NCBI GenBank assembly: GCA_045605365.1
Contig: JAZUPV010000043.1
Coordinates: 1-24,898, forward strand
Direction: 5' to 3'
Length of the DNA: 24,898 bases
Source: CAKVLS01 sp045605365
Lineage (GTDB): Bacteria; Bacillota; Clostridia; Christensenellales; UBA1242
The translations under genes were made by a program, and so were the position numbers. How positions within the stretch are numbered: the first letter of the stretch is position 1; the number at the start of each line of letters is the position of its first letter. Below, one piece after another: positions 15,909-22,684 of the stretch. The notes under the pieces are model-generated. The model searched no databases. It had not been told where the DNA came from and worked only from the letters and a program-made list of their open reading frames with translations.

Positions 15909-15936
15909 ATACATACTATCTGTGGAGAGTATGTAT
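15909..15936 (+). promoter_or_regulatory. Hairpin holding the vanW-family ribosome site in its loop
   Basis: ATACATACT (15909-15917) and AGTATGTAT (15928-15936) form a perfect 9-bp stem. The 10-base loop ATCTGTGGAG contains the GGAG ribosome site, and the first two bases of the ATG at 15935 are in the right arm. It could control translation start, or the same symmetry could be a protein-binding site. Confidence 0.5.
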
Positions 15937-17449
15937 GAAAAACAACAATAAATATCACAAAATAATATCTTCTGTGCTAATAACATCTGTCTTGTTTGGC
16001 GGTGGTATTGCCGGGGGATATTTTTTATCTAATACCAACCAAAACAATACCTTTAGACAAAACACCACCATAAGCGGTGTAGACGTTAGCGGACTAACAC
16101 GTCTTCAAGCTCAAGACAAAATCAACCAAACATTAGACGCTACCGCCCAAGATATTATGCTCGATATAGTGTACAAAGACAAGGTCTGGTCTTTTAACGG
16201 TAGCAACTTTCAGGTAAACACCAACGTAGATAAAATAGTAGAAAATGTTTATAACAAAAAGCGTAGCGGCGACCATTATCAAAATGTAAAACTAGTCAAA
16301 GATATACAAAATATGGGTTTTGACTCAAGTGTAGCCCTAAACTATGTCTTTAGTGGTATGGAAGAAAAGATAGACAGTATAGCAAGCGAAATCGAGCAAC
16401 AGCCCCAAGACGCCACAATAACTTTTTATCCCAACTCTACAACAATGTTTAATATTCAACCCCACATAGTGGGTATAACCGTAGACAAAGTTAAGCTCTA
16501 TGATGATATTTCAACAGCACTTAGCCTTTCTACCAAGGCTACTGTACAAGTACCCGTTATAGAAACTATGCCAAACGTCACCACAGACCAGCTTAACCTA
16601 GCTACAGTAAAACAAGGAGAGTATAGTACAGATTATTCTAAGTCGTCTCAAGAACGCAAAAGTAATATTCAACTTGCCTTTTCAAAAATAAACGGTACTA
16701 TGGTGGGGGTTGGCGAGCAGTTTTCTTTTAACCAAGTAGTAGGTGAGAGAACCCAAGCCAACGGTTTTAAAACTGCCAAAGTTATCTTAGATGGCAAATA
16801 TCAAGACGGTATAGGTGGCGGCGTGTGTCAAGCTTCTACAACATTATACAATGCTCTTATCAACGCCGGCTTACAAATAGACGAAGTGCACAAACATACC
16901 TTACCAGCAAGTTATGTGCCACTAGCTTTTGATGCTATGGTGTCGTATGGTTATGCCGATTTAAAATTTACTAACAATACCAATGCTCCAATCTTTTTAA
17001 AAACATATACCGACAACAACAAAGTCTATGCCGAAGTCTATGGCAATACCAAAGCGCCTAACCAAACTATAAAAACAAAAGCCGAGTTCATAGGTGTCTT
17101 GCCGCATAGTGGTGATATGATAGTAGACGATACCGAAGGCTTGTATGCGGACAAGATTATGTTCAAAGGGGAGTACTTTAGAGTAAAATACCCACAAGAA
17201 GGTTATGAGAGCAAGGCTTATACTCAGTTGTATCAAGATGGCAAACTTGTCAACGAAACATTGATTCGCCACGAAAGATACGAGCCACAACAAGGTATAG
17301 TTTATCAAGGTGTAGAGACTCTGCCCGAAGGTATGACCTTGCCTAACAACTCTGTCAATATTATCCCGCCACAGCAAAAAGTAGACAACAACACTTCGTC
17401 TATCAAGCAAAATATAGACAAAGCTAACCCTGCCAATTACAATTTGTAG
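15935..17449 (+). CDS. VanW-family cell-wall protein with peptidoglycan-binding-like N-terminal domain
   Basis: VanW-family proteins (YoaR-like) are extracytoplasmic proteins of unknown exact role, named after a gene of the vanB vancomycin cluster; nothing here indicates resistance. The 504-residue protein has a signal/anchor segment (about 10-30), a domain with TISGVDVSGLTRLQAQDKI typical of the region before VanW domains, and the VanW domain itself (about 228-360) with YSKSSQERKSNIQLA, GEQFSFNQVVGER, GGGVCQASTTLYNALINAG (around 292-310) and YGYADLKFTNN. The tail is Gln/Asn-rich. GGAG lies about seven bases before the ATG but inside a hairpin loop. No separate promoter is evident, so it may be read from the cca promoter. 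Confidence 0.88.
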   Translation: MKNNNKYHKIISSVLITSVLFGGGIAGGYFLSNTNQNNTFRQNTTISGVDVSGLTRLQAQDKINQTLDATAQDIMLDIVYKDKVWSFNGSNFQVNTNVDKIVENVYNKKRSGDHYQNVKLVKDIQNMGFDSSVALNYVFSGMEEKIDSIASEIEQQPQDATITFYPNSTTMFNIQPHIVGITVDKVKLYDDISTALSLSTKATVQVPVIETMPNVTTDQLNLATVKQGEYSTDYSKSSQERKSNIQLAFSKINGTMVGVGEQFSFNQVVGERTQANGFKTAKVILDGKYQDGIGGGVCQASTTLYNALINAGLQIDEVHKHTLPASYVPLAFDAMVSYGYADLKFTNNTNAPIFLKTYTDNNKVYAEVYGNTKAPNQTIKTKAEFIGVLPHSGDMIVDDTEGLYADKIMFKGEYFRVKYPQEGYESKAYTQLYQDGKLVNETLIRHERYEPQQGIVYQGVETLPEGMTLPNNSVNIIPPQQKVDNNTSSIKQNIDKANPANYNL

Positions 17450-17456
17450 CAAAATT

Positions 17457-17489
17457 AAAAACCCCTTGCTTTATGCAGGGGTTTTGTTT
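17457..17489 (+). terminator. Rho-independent terminator after the vanW-family gene
   Basis: AAAACCCC plus TGC pairs with GCAGGGGTTTT (17475-17485) with one bulged T; T residues follow. Confidence 0.85.
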
Positions 17490-17510
17490 TATGCAAGTTT
17501 TATGCATAAA
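17470..17510. repeat. Three copies of TTTATGCA
   Basis: TTTATGCA occurs at 17470-17477 (within the terminator), 17488-17495 and 17499-17506; the last copy is part of the perfect 12-bp palindrome TTTATGCATAAA (17499-17510). They lie immediately before the DnaA-box group. Confidence 0.6.
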
Positions 17511-17520
17511 GTGCCTTTAG

Positions 17521-17753
17521 TTATACACAGTTATCCACATTAAGTTATCCACAATCAACACAATTTTATCTTGTTTTTATATTAAAAATAAATATTTTGC
17601 TCCTTTCATTGTGGATAACTTTTGTAAAAATGTGGATAAGTGGACAATTTTTGTGCAAAAATGCTTAATTATACAAAAATTTGGTTAATAATTCAAAATT
17701 TTTATAATTATAAGTGAAAATGTATAATTATGAATATGTGGATTGGTGGATAA
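17521..17753. other. DnaA-box cluster: candidate replication origin or DnaA-titration site
   Basis: Boxes fitting TTWTNCACA: plus strand TTATACACA at 17521-17529, TTATCCACA at 17531-17539 and 17545-17553; minus strand (TGTGGATAA as read) at 17610-17618 and 17631-17639. Near-matches are GGTGGATAA (17745-17753, one mismatch) and TGTGGATTG (17737-17745, two mismatches). The two groups face each other across a 56-base A+T-rich core (17554-17609), and another A+T-rich stretch (17660-17735) lies between the second group and the outer boxes. dnaA, dnaN, rpmH and gidA are not in the window, and genes on both sides point the same way, so a chromosomal oriC is not proven. A DnaA-titrating cluster, as known outside oriC in B. 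subtilis, is an equal alternative. Confidence 0.75.
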
Positions 17754-17830
17754 CTTTTTTGGTTGTCAACATGTCCACTTTTTGGCTATGTTTTTATACT
17801 AATTAGCATTTTTGATTGTGGTATTTTATC

Positions 17831-17902
17831 TAAGCATATCCGCCCAATATAGTCAACATTATCTTTTCGTTGACATTATTATATGTAAAAATAATATGCT
17901 TA
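17831..17902. repeat. Nested inverted repeats between the DnaA boxes and the DUF308 gene
   Basis: TAAGCATAT (17831-17839) is inverted as ATATGCTTA (17894-17902), enclosing GTCAAC (17852-17857) inverted as GTTGAC (17869-17874). A further GTTGTCAAC palindrome lies at 17762-17770. The inner right arm overlaps a TTGACA (17870-17875) that can act as a -35 box. Confidence 0.5.
17870..17897 (+). promoter_or_regulatory. Upstream promoter candidate of the DUF308-tail gene
   Basis: TTGACA (17870-17875), 16 bases, TAATAT (17892-17897). Both elements overlap arms of the nested inverted repeats. Confidence 0.45.
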
Positions 17903-17947
17903 TATCTAAATATATATTATATAGCCTAAAAAAATGCCTTAATTTTA

Positions 17948-17976
17948 TTGCAAAAAATGTATAATTATTGTATTAT
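17948..17976 (+). promoter_or_regulatory. Proximal promoter candidate of the DUF308-tail gene
   Basis: TTGCAA (17948-17953), 17 bases, TATTAT (17971-17976). The start would fall near 17983, just ahead of the ribosome site AAAGGGAGG (17986-17994 region). Confidence 0.5.
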
Positions 17977-17999
17977 ATAGTCAGTAAAGGGAGGGAATT

Positions 18000-18845
18000 A
18001 TGAGTCCTATTAAAAAACTTAAGCTTATGCCACTTATCGTTGCATGTGTACTATTCGTTTTAGGCGTTATAGTTATCTTTATCAGTGACGTAGTTGGCAA
18101 CAATATGCCAGTTATCTTTGGTACTATTATCCTAGGTATTGGTATTGTTAGAGTTGTGTATGGTTTCTTAACCTATCGTCAAGAAGAAGACGCTAGACAC
18201 AACATCACACTTGGTGTGTTAGATATTATTTGGGGTATCGTTATGTTGGTACTTCTAAATAAAGAAGATGCATTTTCAGTTATGTTCGGTATCTGGTGCT
18301 TAATCGGTGCTGTACTAGAATTTGCAGAGATGGCAAGAGAAGTTCTTGCAAAAAAACCTTGGATTGGTCTACTAGTAGACGCTGTTGTTAACCTATGCTT
18401 TGGTATCGTATTGATGGCAAGCAAATGGGTACTTGATGCTACATTCAACAGATTTGCAGGTATCTACCTACTACTTAATGCGTTCTCAACAATTTTGATT
18501 ACTTTACTTTCTATCAAGAGAGAAGAAGTAGCTGTTGCAACACAATTAGTAGAAGCAAAACCAGAACCAGTAGCAGAAGTAAAAGTTGAAGAAGTAAAAG
18601 CAGAACCTGCTGCTCCAGTAGCAGAAGAAAAAGCAGAAGTAGAAGCAAAACCAGCAGCTAAAAAAGCTCCTGCAAAAAAATCTACAACTACAAAATCAAC
18701 TACTACAAAATCAACCGCAGCTAAAAAACCTGCAGCTACTAAGTCTACAGCAACAAAAACAACTACAGCTAAAAAGACTGGTACAAAAACAACAACAACC
18801 AAGAAAACTACAACTGCAAAAAAATCAACTCCAAAAGCAGAATAG
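18000..18845 (+). CDS. HdeD/DUF308-like membrane protein with histone H1-like basic tail
   Basis: Residues 1-175 carry six membrane helices (about 10-29, 37-57, 70-85, 92-110, 120-140, 150-170) with the short-loop pattern of the HdeD/DUF308 family, whose function is poorly known. Then comes an acidic segment (about 180-215: repeated EAKPEP, EVKVEEVKAEPAA) and a strongly basic tail (about 215-281) made of Lys, Thr, Ala, Ser and Pro in irregular units such as KKSTTTK, TAKK and PAATKST, with almost no other residues. Such tails in histone H1-like bacterial proteins bind DNA non-specifically; here DNA binding is inferred. Cell-wall or polyanion binding is an alternative, depending on which side the tail lies. 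ATG 18000 has the strong ribosome site AAAGGGAGG. A paralogue without the tail follows at 18958. Confidence 0.8.
   Translation: MSPIKKLKLMPLIVACVLFVLGVIVIFISDVVGNNMPVIFGTIILGIGIVRVVYGFLTYRQEEDARHNITLGVLDIIWGIVMLVLLNKEDAFSVMFGIWCLIGAVLEFAEMAREVLAKKPWIGLLVDAVVNLCFGIVLMASKWVLDATFNRFAGIYLLLNAFSTILITLLSIKREEVAVATQLVEAKPEPVAEVKVEEVKAEPAAPVAEEKAEVEAKPAAKKAPAKKSTTTKSTTTKSTAAKKPAATKSTATKTTTAKKTGTKTTTTKKTTTAKKSTPKAE
18678..18837. repeat. Low-complexity Lys/Thr/Ala codon repeats
   Basis: The DNA encoding the basic tail is built from short irregular units of AAA/AAG, ACT/ACA and GCA/GCT codons, for example AAATCAACTACTAC repeated near 18693-18715. Such DNA readily changes length by slippage. Confidence 0.6.
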
Positions 18846-18865
18846 TAAAATCAAATAAATCCAAC

Positions 18866-18897
18866 AAAAAACCTTAAAATATTTTAAGGTTTTTTTA
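18866..18897 (+). terminator. Rho-independent terminator after the DUF308-tail gene
   Basis: A perfect palindrome with ACCTTAAAAT and ATTTTAAGGT (18871-18890), flanked by A and T runs, so it may act in both directions. Confidence 0.85.
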
Positions 18898-18957
18898 TTG
18901 CTTAAAGTGGCTTTTTGGTGTAAGATATAAATATCAACAATTAAGGAGATTTTTACA

Positions 18958-19503
18958 TTGAAAGATATGCCAAAATACAAGATTGTTCTTTTGGTTTGTG
19001 CGGCTGCATTGTTCTGTATGGGTGTTTCTCTTATCGGTATCAATGGTTTGGTAAAAGCCCAAGACAATCTTAGTTTGATAGTAGGTGTAACTATACTAGC
19101 AGTAGGTGTTACTAGACTTATATATGGTATAGTGTTAGTTACTAAAGAAAAAGACAGTTTATACAACATTATCTATGGTGCGATAGATATTATATTTGGT
19201 ATTGTATTTTTAGTTTATATTCAAGACAAAATTATTTTTATGATTGTACTAAGTATCTATATCTTGGTAGAAGCTATACTTGACTGCGTGTTTGCAGTGT
19301 CTAAGTCATACCCAGAGATACCTTGGATAGGGGCGTTAATTGTAGGCCTTATCAAGTTTGCCTTTGGTGTGCTTATTATGTTCAAACCTTTTGGTGGGTT
19401 TAACTTATGGTTAGTTTTTTCTGGAATATATTTTATGTTACAATGTGCAAGCTGGATATTGTTTACTATAAAGATGAAGGCAAAAGAGCCTAAACAATCT
19501 TGA
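18958..19503 (+). CDS. HdeD/DUF308-like membrane protein, tail-less paralogue
   Basis: This 181-residue protein has six membrane helices and aligns along its whole length with the membrane part of the preceding gene: ILAVGVTRLIYGIVL against ILGIGIVRVVYGFLT, AIDIIFGIVFLV against VLDIIWGIVMLV, PWIGALIVGLIKFAFGVLIM against PWIGLLVDAVVNLCFGIVLM, and FSGIYFMLQ against FAGIYLLLN. It ends shortly after the sixth helix with a few basic residues and lacks the acidic and Lys/Thr-rich tail. The start is a TTG at 18958, since AAGGAG is nine bases upstream, while the first ATG (18967) would be eighteen bases away. A tandem duplication is the simplest origin. Function unknown. Confidence 0.8.
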   Translation: MKDMPKYKIVLLVCAAALFCMGVSLIGINGLVKAQDNLSLIVGVTILAVGVTRLIYGIVLVTKEKDSLYNIIYGAIDIIFGIVFLVYIQDKIIFMIVLSIYILVEAILDCVFAVSKSYPEIPWIGALIVGLIKFAFGVLIMFKPFGGFNLWLVFSGIYFMLQCASWILFTIKMKAKEPKQS

Positions 19504-19511
19504 TAAAAATT

Positions 19512-19538
19512 GGGGCACTGACAAGGTGCCCTTTTTTA
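19512..19538 (+). terminator. Terminator or attenuator before the ABC transporter gene
   Basis: GGGCAC (19513-19518) pairs with GTGCCC (19526-19531), followed by seven T residues. I see no convincing promoter between it and the ABC gene at 19562, so some read-through may feed that gene. Confidence 0.75.
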
Positions 19539-19561
19539 ATTAAATTAGGAGAATTTTACTA

Positions 19562-21271
19562 ATGAAAAAACAAAAAAAAGAACAAAAAAATACCTTTATA
19601 CTATTGTGGGAGGTTATGACCAAAAATGACAAACTAAGATTTTTTGGTTTGATATTGTTAGGGTTTGTGTCTTCTTTTGCAATACTTATACCTACACAAA
19701 TAGTTAGTATTATCATTTCTAAACTTGCCGGCGACCCAATGAACTTTTTTGGTATAACTATACCAGATAGCTGGGGATATATAGCAATTATTGTTGCTGG
19801 TGGTGTGATAACTTATCTTATGCGTATGCTAAATTTGACCTATGGTCTACGTACAGAAGCGCTTATCAAAAGAGTTGTCTGCAACCTAAGAACACACAAC
19901 TACAGCTGGTTAGTTAGTCCACGTAAAAATATGGACCTAAAGATGACCCAAGGTGACGCCCTTTACCGTATGAACGAAGGTCCCGAATATATCGTAAGTG
20001 TCGTAGACTCATTTTTCTCAGATGTATTGCCACAAGTATTGTCTGCAATAATTGCCTTTGTATATATTTGTATAGTTGACGTTATGTCTATGCCTTTTAT
20101 CGTGGCAGGGTTACTTGTAGTGTTAGTTTGTGTTGTTATAAGAACAAAGTTAGAAAAAAACATTCAAGTAGATATGGAGCTAACCAAGTCTGCCGTATCT
20201 AATAGTGTTGCCAATTCTATAACAAACTTGCCTGTTATCAACTTATACAAATCTATGGGTTTTGAACAACTTATCTTTAACAAAAAGATAGAAGATTATT
20301 ACGTTCAACAAAAGAAACAAATAAACTTGCGTTGGGCATATTGGACAGTTGTTAGACTTATCGAAATTTTGTGTACCTTTGGCATAATCTTTCTGTGTGC
20401 AAAGCGTATCTTCGATGGCAATATGGACCCTAGCGTTATTATCGTTATTGTCAATTATGTTTCGCAGATATTTACCCCAATCCAAACTATTGGTTACTTT
20501 TCTACCAAATGGGTACAATGTAGCGTTAAGATAAAAAGACTATACGAACTAAAACCAGAAAAAGGCGACTTGTTGCCGCTAGAACCAATGGACGTTGACA
20601 AAATCAACTCTCTAGAACTTCAAAATATCAACGTTCAAAACGGCGACATCTTTCGTATAGAAAACGTCAACGCCAAGTTTGTCAAAGGTCAAATGACCGT
20701 CATATACGGCGAGAGTGGTTGTGGCAAGTCTACAATAATGAAAGTCTTAAGCGGTCTATGTGAAAAAGAATCAGGCAAGATTATCATCAACGAAGATAGA
20801 GAATTGCCTATCGCATACCTTATCTCTGACAAAATGTCAGTAACAATGCAAAGTGCCTATATCTTTAATAGAGATGTCAAACTAAACATCTTATACCCAG
20901 ACGGTGAACATTACAAAAACACCAAAGAAATAATTGACCTATTTAATATGCAAAAATTATACAATCGCCGCTTTAACGAAAAGCGTCAACAAAACCTAGA
21001 AAATATGCTTTCTGGTGGCGAGAAAAAACGTATCTGTATAGCAAGGGGATTGTTAAAACCAGCTGATATTTATATCTTTGACGAGCCAACCAACGACCTT
21101 GACCACAAAAACGCTATGAATGTTATTCGTAGTATTAACAAACTAAAAAAAGACGCTATCGTCATAGTGGTTTCTCACGACGAAAGAGTTATGAAAAAAG
21201 CCGACCAACTAATAGAATTTAACAACAAAGTTATGATTAATCCAGACACTTATGACGCTGACCAACTATAA
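19562..21271 (+). CDS. ABC transporter, fused membrane and ATPase domains
   Basis: A 569-residue half-transporter of the exporter type: six membrane helices in about residues 20-315, then a nucleotide-binding domain. Walker A is GESGCGKST (383-391), the Q-loop region reads VTMQSAYIFNRDVKLNILY, the signature is LSGGE (483-487), Walker B with D-loop is IFDEPTNDLD (Asp507, Glu508) and the switch His is at about 539 in VVSHDE. All catalytic elements are intact, so it should work as a homodimer or with a partner elsewhere. The substrate is unknown; no peptidase domain is fused. ATG 19562 has AGGAG about nine bases upstream. The flavin-binding-like gene follows after 20 bases and is probably cotranscribed. 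Confidence 0.92.
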   Translation: MKKQKKEQKNTFILLWEVMTKNDKLRFFGLILLGFVSSFAILIPTQIVSIIISKLAGDPMNFFGITIPDSWGYIAIIVAGGVITYLMRMLNLTYGLRTEALIKRVVCNLRTHNYSWLVSPRKNMDLKMTQGDALYRMNEGPEYIVSVVDSFFSDVLPQVLSAIIAFVYICIVDVMSMPFIVAGLLVVLVCVVIRTKLEKNIQVDMELTKSAVSNSVANSITNLPVINLYKSMGFEQLIFNKKIEDYYVQQKKQINLRWAYWTVVRLIEILCTFGIIFLCAKRIFDGNMDPSVIIVIVNYVSQIFTPIQTIGYFSTKWVQCSVKIKRLYELKPEKGDLLPLEPMDVDKINSLELQNINVQNGDIFRIENVNAKFVKGQMTVIYGESGCGKSTIMKVLSGLCEKESGKIIINEDRELPIAYLISDKMSVTMQSAYIFNRDVKLNILYPDGEHYKNTKEIIDLFNMQKLYNRRFNEKRQQNLENMLSGGEKKRICIARGLLKPADIYIFDEPTNDLDHKNAMNVIRSINKLKKDAIVIVVSHDERVMKKADQLIEFNNKVMINPDTYDADQL

Positions 21272-21291
21272 ACTTTGTATTAGGAGCAAAT

Positions 21292-21669
21292 ATGTTAACT
21301 AACCAACAAATACAAAATATTAATTCTGCAGAAAAAGTTATTTTTACAACTTGTGACCTTTTTAACCAACCAAGAAGCATCTGGGTTGTACCTAGCAGGG
21401 TAGAACAAAACAGAATAATCTTGTCAAATATTCAAATGGACAAGACCTTTGCCAACATCACCCAAAACCCAAAATGTTTTATCAATGTTCTACTATTAGA
21501 GCAAGATGATTTGCAATACAAAATAACAGGTCTTGCTACAGTTTTTGATGATGGAGAATTGTTTAACGAGATAAAAACTTTTGAAGAAACTCAAAACTTA
21601 CCACCAGAACTAAAAGTCAACGCTATCATTGTCGTTGATATACAATCAGTAGAACAATCTAACGGTTAA
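21292..21669 (+). CDS. Pyridoxamine 5'-phosphate oxidase-like, FMN-binding split-barrel protein
   Basis: The 125-residue protein fits the PNPOx-like split barrel: an N-terminal helix, the strand pair VIFTTCDLFNQPRSIWVVPSRVE, the strand IILSNIQMDKTFANITQNPKCFINVLLLE and a second barrel half with YKITGLATVFDDGELFN. Relatives bind FMN or F420 and act as oxidases or reductases on small molecules; no specific substrate is suggested here. ATG 21292 has AGGAG about five bases upstream. It closes the operon with the ABC transporter and is followed by a bidirectional terminator. Confidence 0.75.
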   Translation: MLTNQQIQNINSAEKVIFTTCDLFNQPRSIWVVPSRVEQNRIILSNIQMDKTFANITQNPKCFINVLLLEQDDLQYKITGLATVFDDGELFNEIKTFEETQNLPPELKVNAIIVVDIQSVEQSNG

Positions 21670-21674
21670 TAATA

Positions 21675-21708
21675 AAAAACATATTGTTTTTACACAATAT
21701 GTTTTTTT
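21675..21708. terminator. Bidirectional terminator between convergent genes
   Basis: CATATTGT (21680-21687) pairs with ACAATATG (21694-21701), with an A run on the left and a T run on the right. It serves the gene ending at 21669 and the minus-strand gene ending at 21716. Confidence 0.85.
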
Positions 21709-21715
21709 GTTGTTG

Positions 21716-22630
21716 TTATATATATTTAACACAGTTTTTATCTAGCATTTTTGGTGGTATATCAAGTGGGGTAAAACAACCATATTGTTTGTTAGTATAC
21801 AAGTTATGTAGAGATATAGCATAGGCTATCATTATTTTTGCGGTAAAGTGCGGATTGCTGTCAATTTTTACTTTAAAGTTCATTGTGTCGCCAAGGGTCA
21901 ATACTTGCCCTGAGTGATATAATTTTTTGTGTTTGTCTATGACTTTTTTTGAGACAAATTTTACTCTAGTTTTGTACCCTTCAAAATAATCTGGCATTGT
22001 TATTATACTGGTTTTTATTTTTTGATGGTTTTGCTTTGCGTATACATAACATAACCTTAGGTGCAAGTCCTTTGTATTAGCGGCGGGGATTATATTGTTT
22101 TTTATTTGTTTTATTATGTTTTTGTTAGGCAAGGTGTATTGTATAGCATCTTGTACGTTAGGTATGTTACGCACCGCTTGTGAGTGTCCTTGGCTTATAC
22201 CTTTGCCCCAAAAGGTGTAGGCGTTGTTTTCTATACTGTTAAACAGTACCCGCATTATGCTAAATAGCCCTGGGTCCCAACCGCAACACGATATACAAGT
22301 ATGCTTGTGTTTTTTTGCAAGGGCGTTTAGGTTTTTTGTATATATGGGTATGTGGTTGTGATTGTCAAAACTATCTATGGTATTAAAGTATCTACAACAG
22401 TTAAGTACTTGGTTTTCGGTGTCGCTTTTTGACCCGCCACACATAAACAGTATGTCAATTTGGTCTTGATATTCGACTATTTTGTCATAAGAAATCACGG
22501 GGACTTTTGCTAAGATGCTTCTCCTACTAAAGATATATTTTAGGTTGTATCTAGGGTCTATTAACAACAGTTCTTCTAGGGCTTTACCAAGATTGCCATA
22601 GCCTACAATGGCGACGTTTAATTTTTTCAT
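21716..22630 (-). CDS. ddh: meso-Diaminopimelate dehydrogenase
   Basis: Ddh makes meso-diaminopimelate from tetrahydrodipicolinate, ammonia and NADPH in one step, supplying lysine and peptidoglycan. The 304-residue protein has the N-terminal Rossmann motif VGYGNLGK (9-16), MCGGSKSD (63-70), DSFDNH, the substrate-region motif CGWDPGLFS (116-124), WGKGISQGHSQAVR (141-154) and a C-terminal CFTPLDIPP. It is slightly shorter than characterised members (about 320-330). On the minus strand no ribosome site precedes the ATG, and an A+T-rich -10-like sequence ends about six bases upstream. It is divergent from the gene at 22756. Confidence 0.92.
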   Translation of the reverse strand: MKKLNVAIVGYGNLGKALEELLLIDPRYNLKYIFSRRSILAKVPVISYDKIVEYQDQIDILFMCGGSKSDTENQVLNCCRYFNTIDSFDNHNHIPIYTKNLNALAKKHKHTCISCCGWDPGLFSIMRVLFNSIENNAYTFWGKGISQGHSQAVRNIPNVQDAIQYTLPNKNIIKQIKNNIIPAANTKDLHLRLCYVYAKQNHQKIKTSIITMPDYFEGYKTRVKFVSKKVIDKHKKLYHSGQVLTLGDTMNFKVKIDSNPHFTAKIMIAYAISLHNLYTNKQYGCFTPLDIPPKMLDKNCVKYI

Positions 22631-22635
22631 ATTTA

Positions 22636-22665
22636 TATATATGTTGTTTAAAAAAATTTTGTTAA
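22636..22665 (-). promoter_or_regulatory. Promoter of ddh, predicted leaderless
   Basis: On the minus strand TTAACA (22665-22660), 18 bases, TATATA (22641-22636); only five bases separate this from the ATG, so transcription would begin at the start codon. The A+T-rich run allows other registers. Confidence 0.4.
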
Positions 22666-22684
22666 TATTAAAAAAACTTGTGCA

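Larger units (their letters stand above)
17717..17968. repeat. 15-bp direct repeat pair
   Basis: AAAATGTATAATTAT occurs identically at 17717-17731 and 17954-17968; a related inverted GTATAATTAA lies at about 17665-17674 and the palindrome TTATAATTATAA at 17702-17713. The right copy sits within the putative promoter of the gene at 18000. Confidence 0.55.
17450..17999. other. 550-base gene-free interval
   Basis: No open frame with a ribosome site was seen. From left to right it holds the vanW terminator, TTTATGCA repeats, the DnaA-box cluster, A+T-rich segments with repeats, nested inverted repeats and two promoter-like sequences for the gene at 18000. Confidence 0.7.

Noticed and set aside
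15935..17449. Vancomycin resistance determinant
   Set aside because: VanW-family proteins are widespread in Clostridia; no van ligase, dehydrogenase or sensor genes are nearby.
17450..17999. Firm call of chromosomal oriC
   Set aside because: DnaA boxes are convincing, but dnaA, dnaN and rpmH are absent, genes on both sides point the same way, and GC skew could not be computed, so I kept it as a candidate only.
18464..18802. Antisense open frame opposite the Lys/Thr-rich tail
   Set aside because: It is a low-complexity Val/Ala-rich mirror of the basic tail with no ribosome site.
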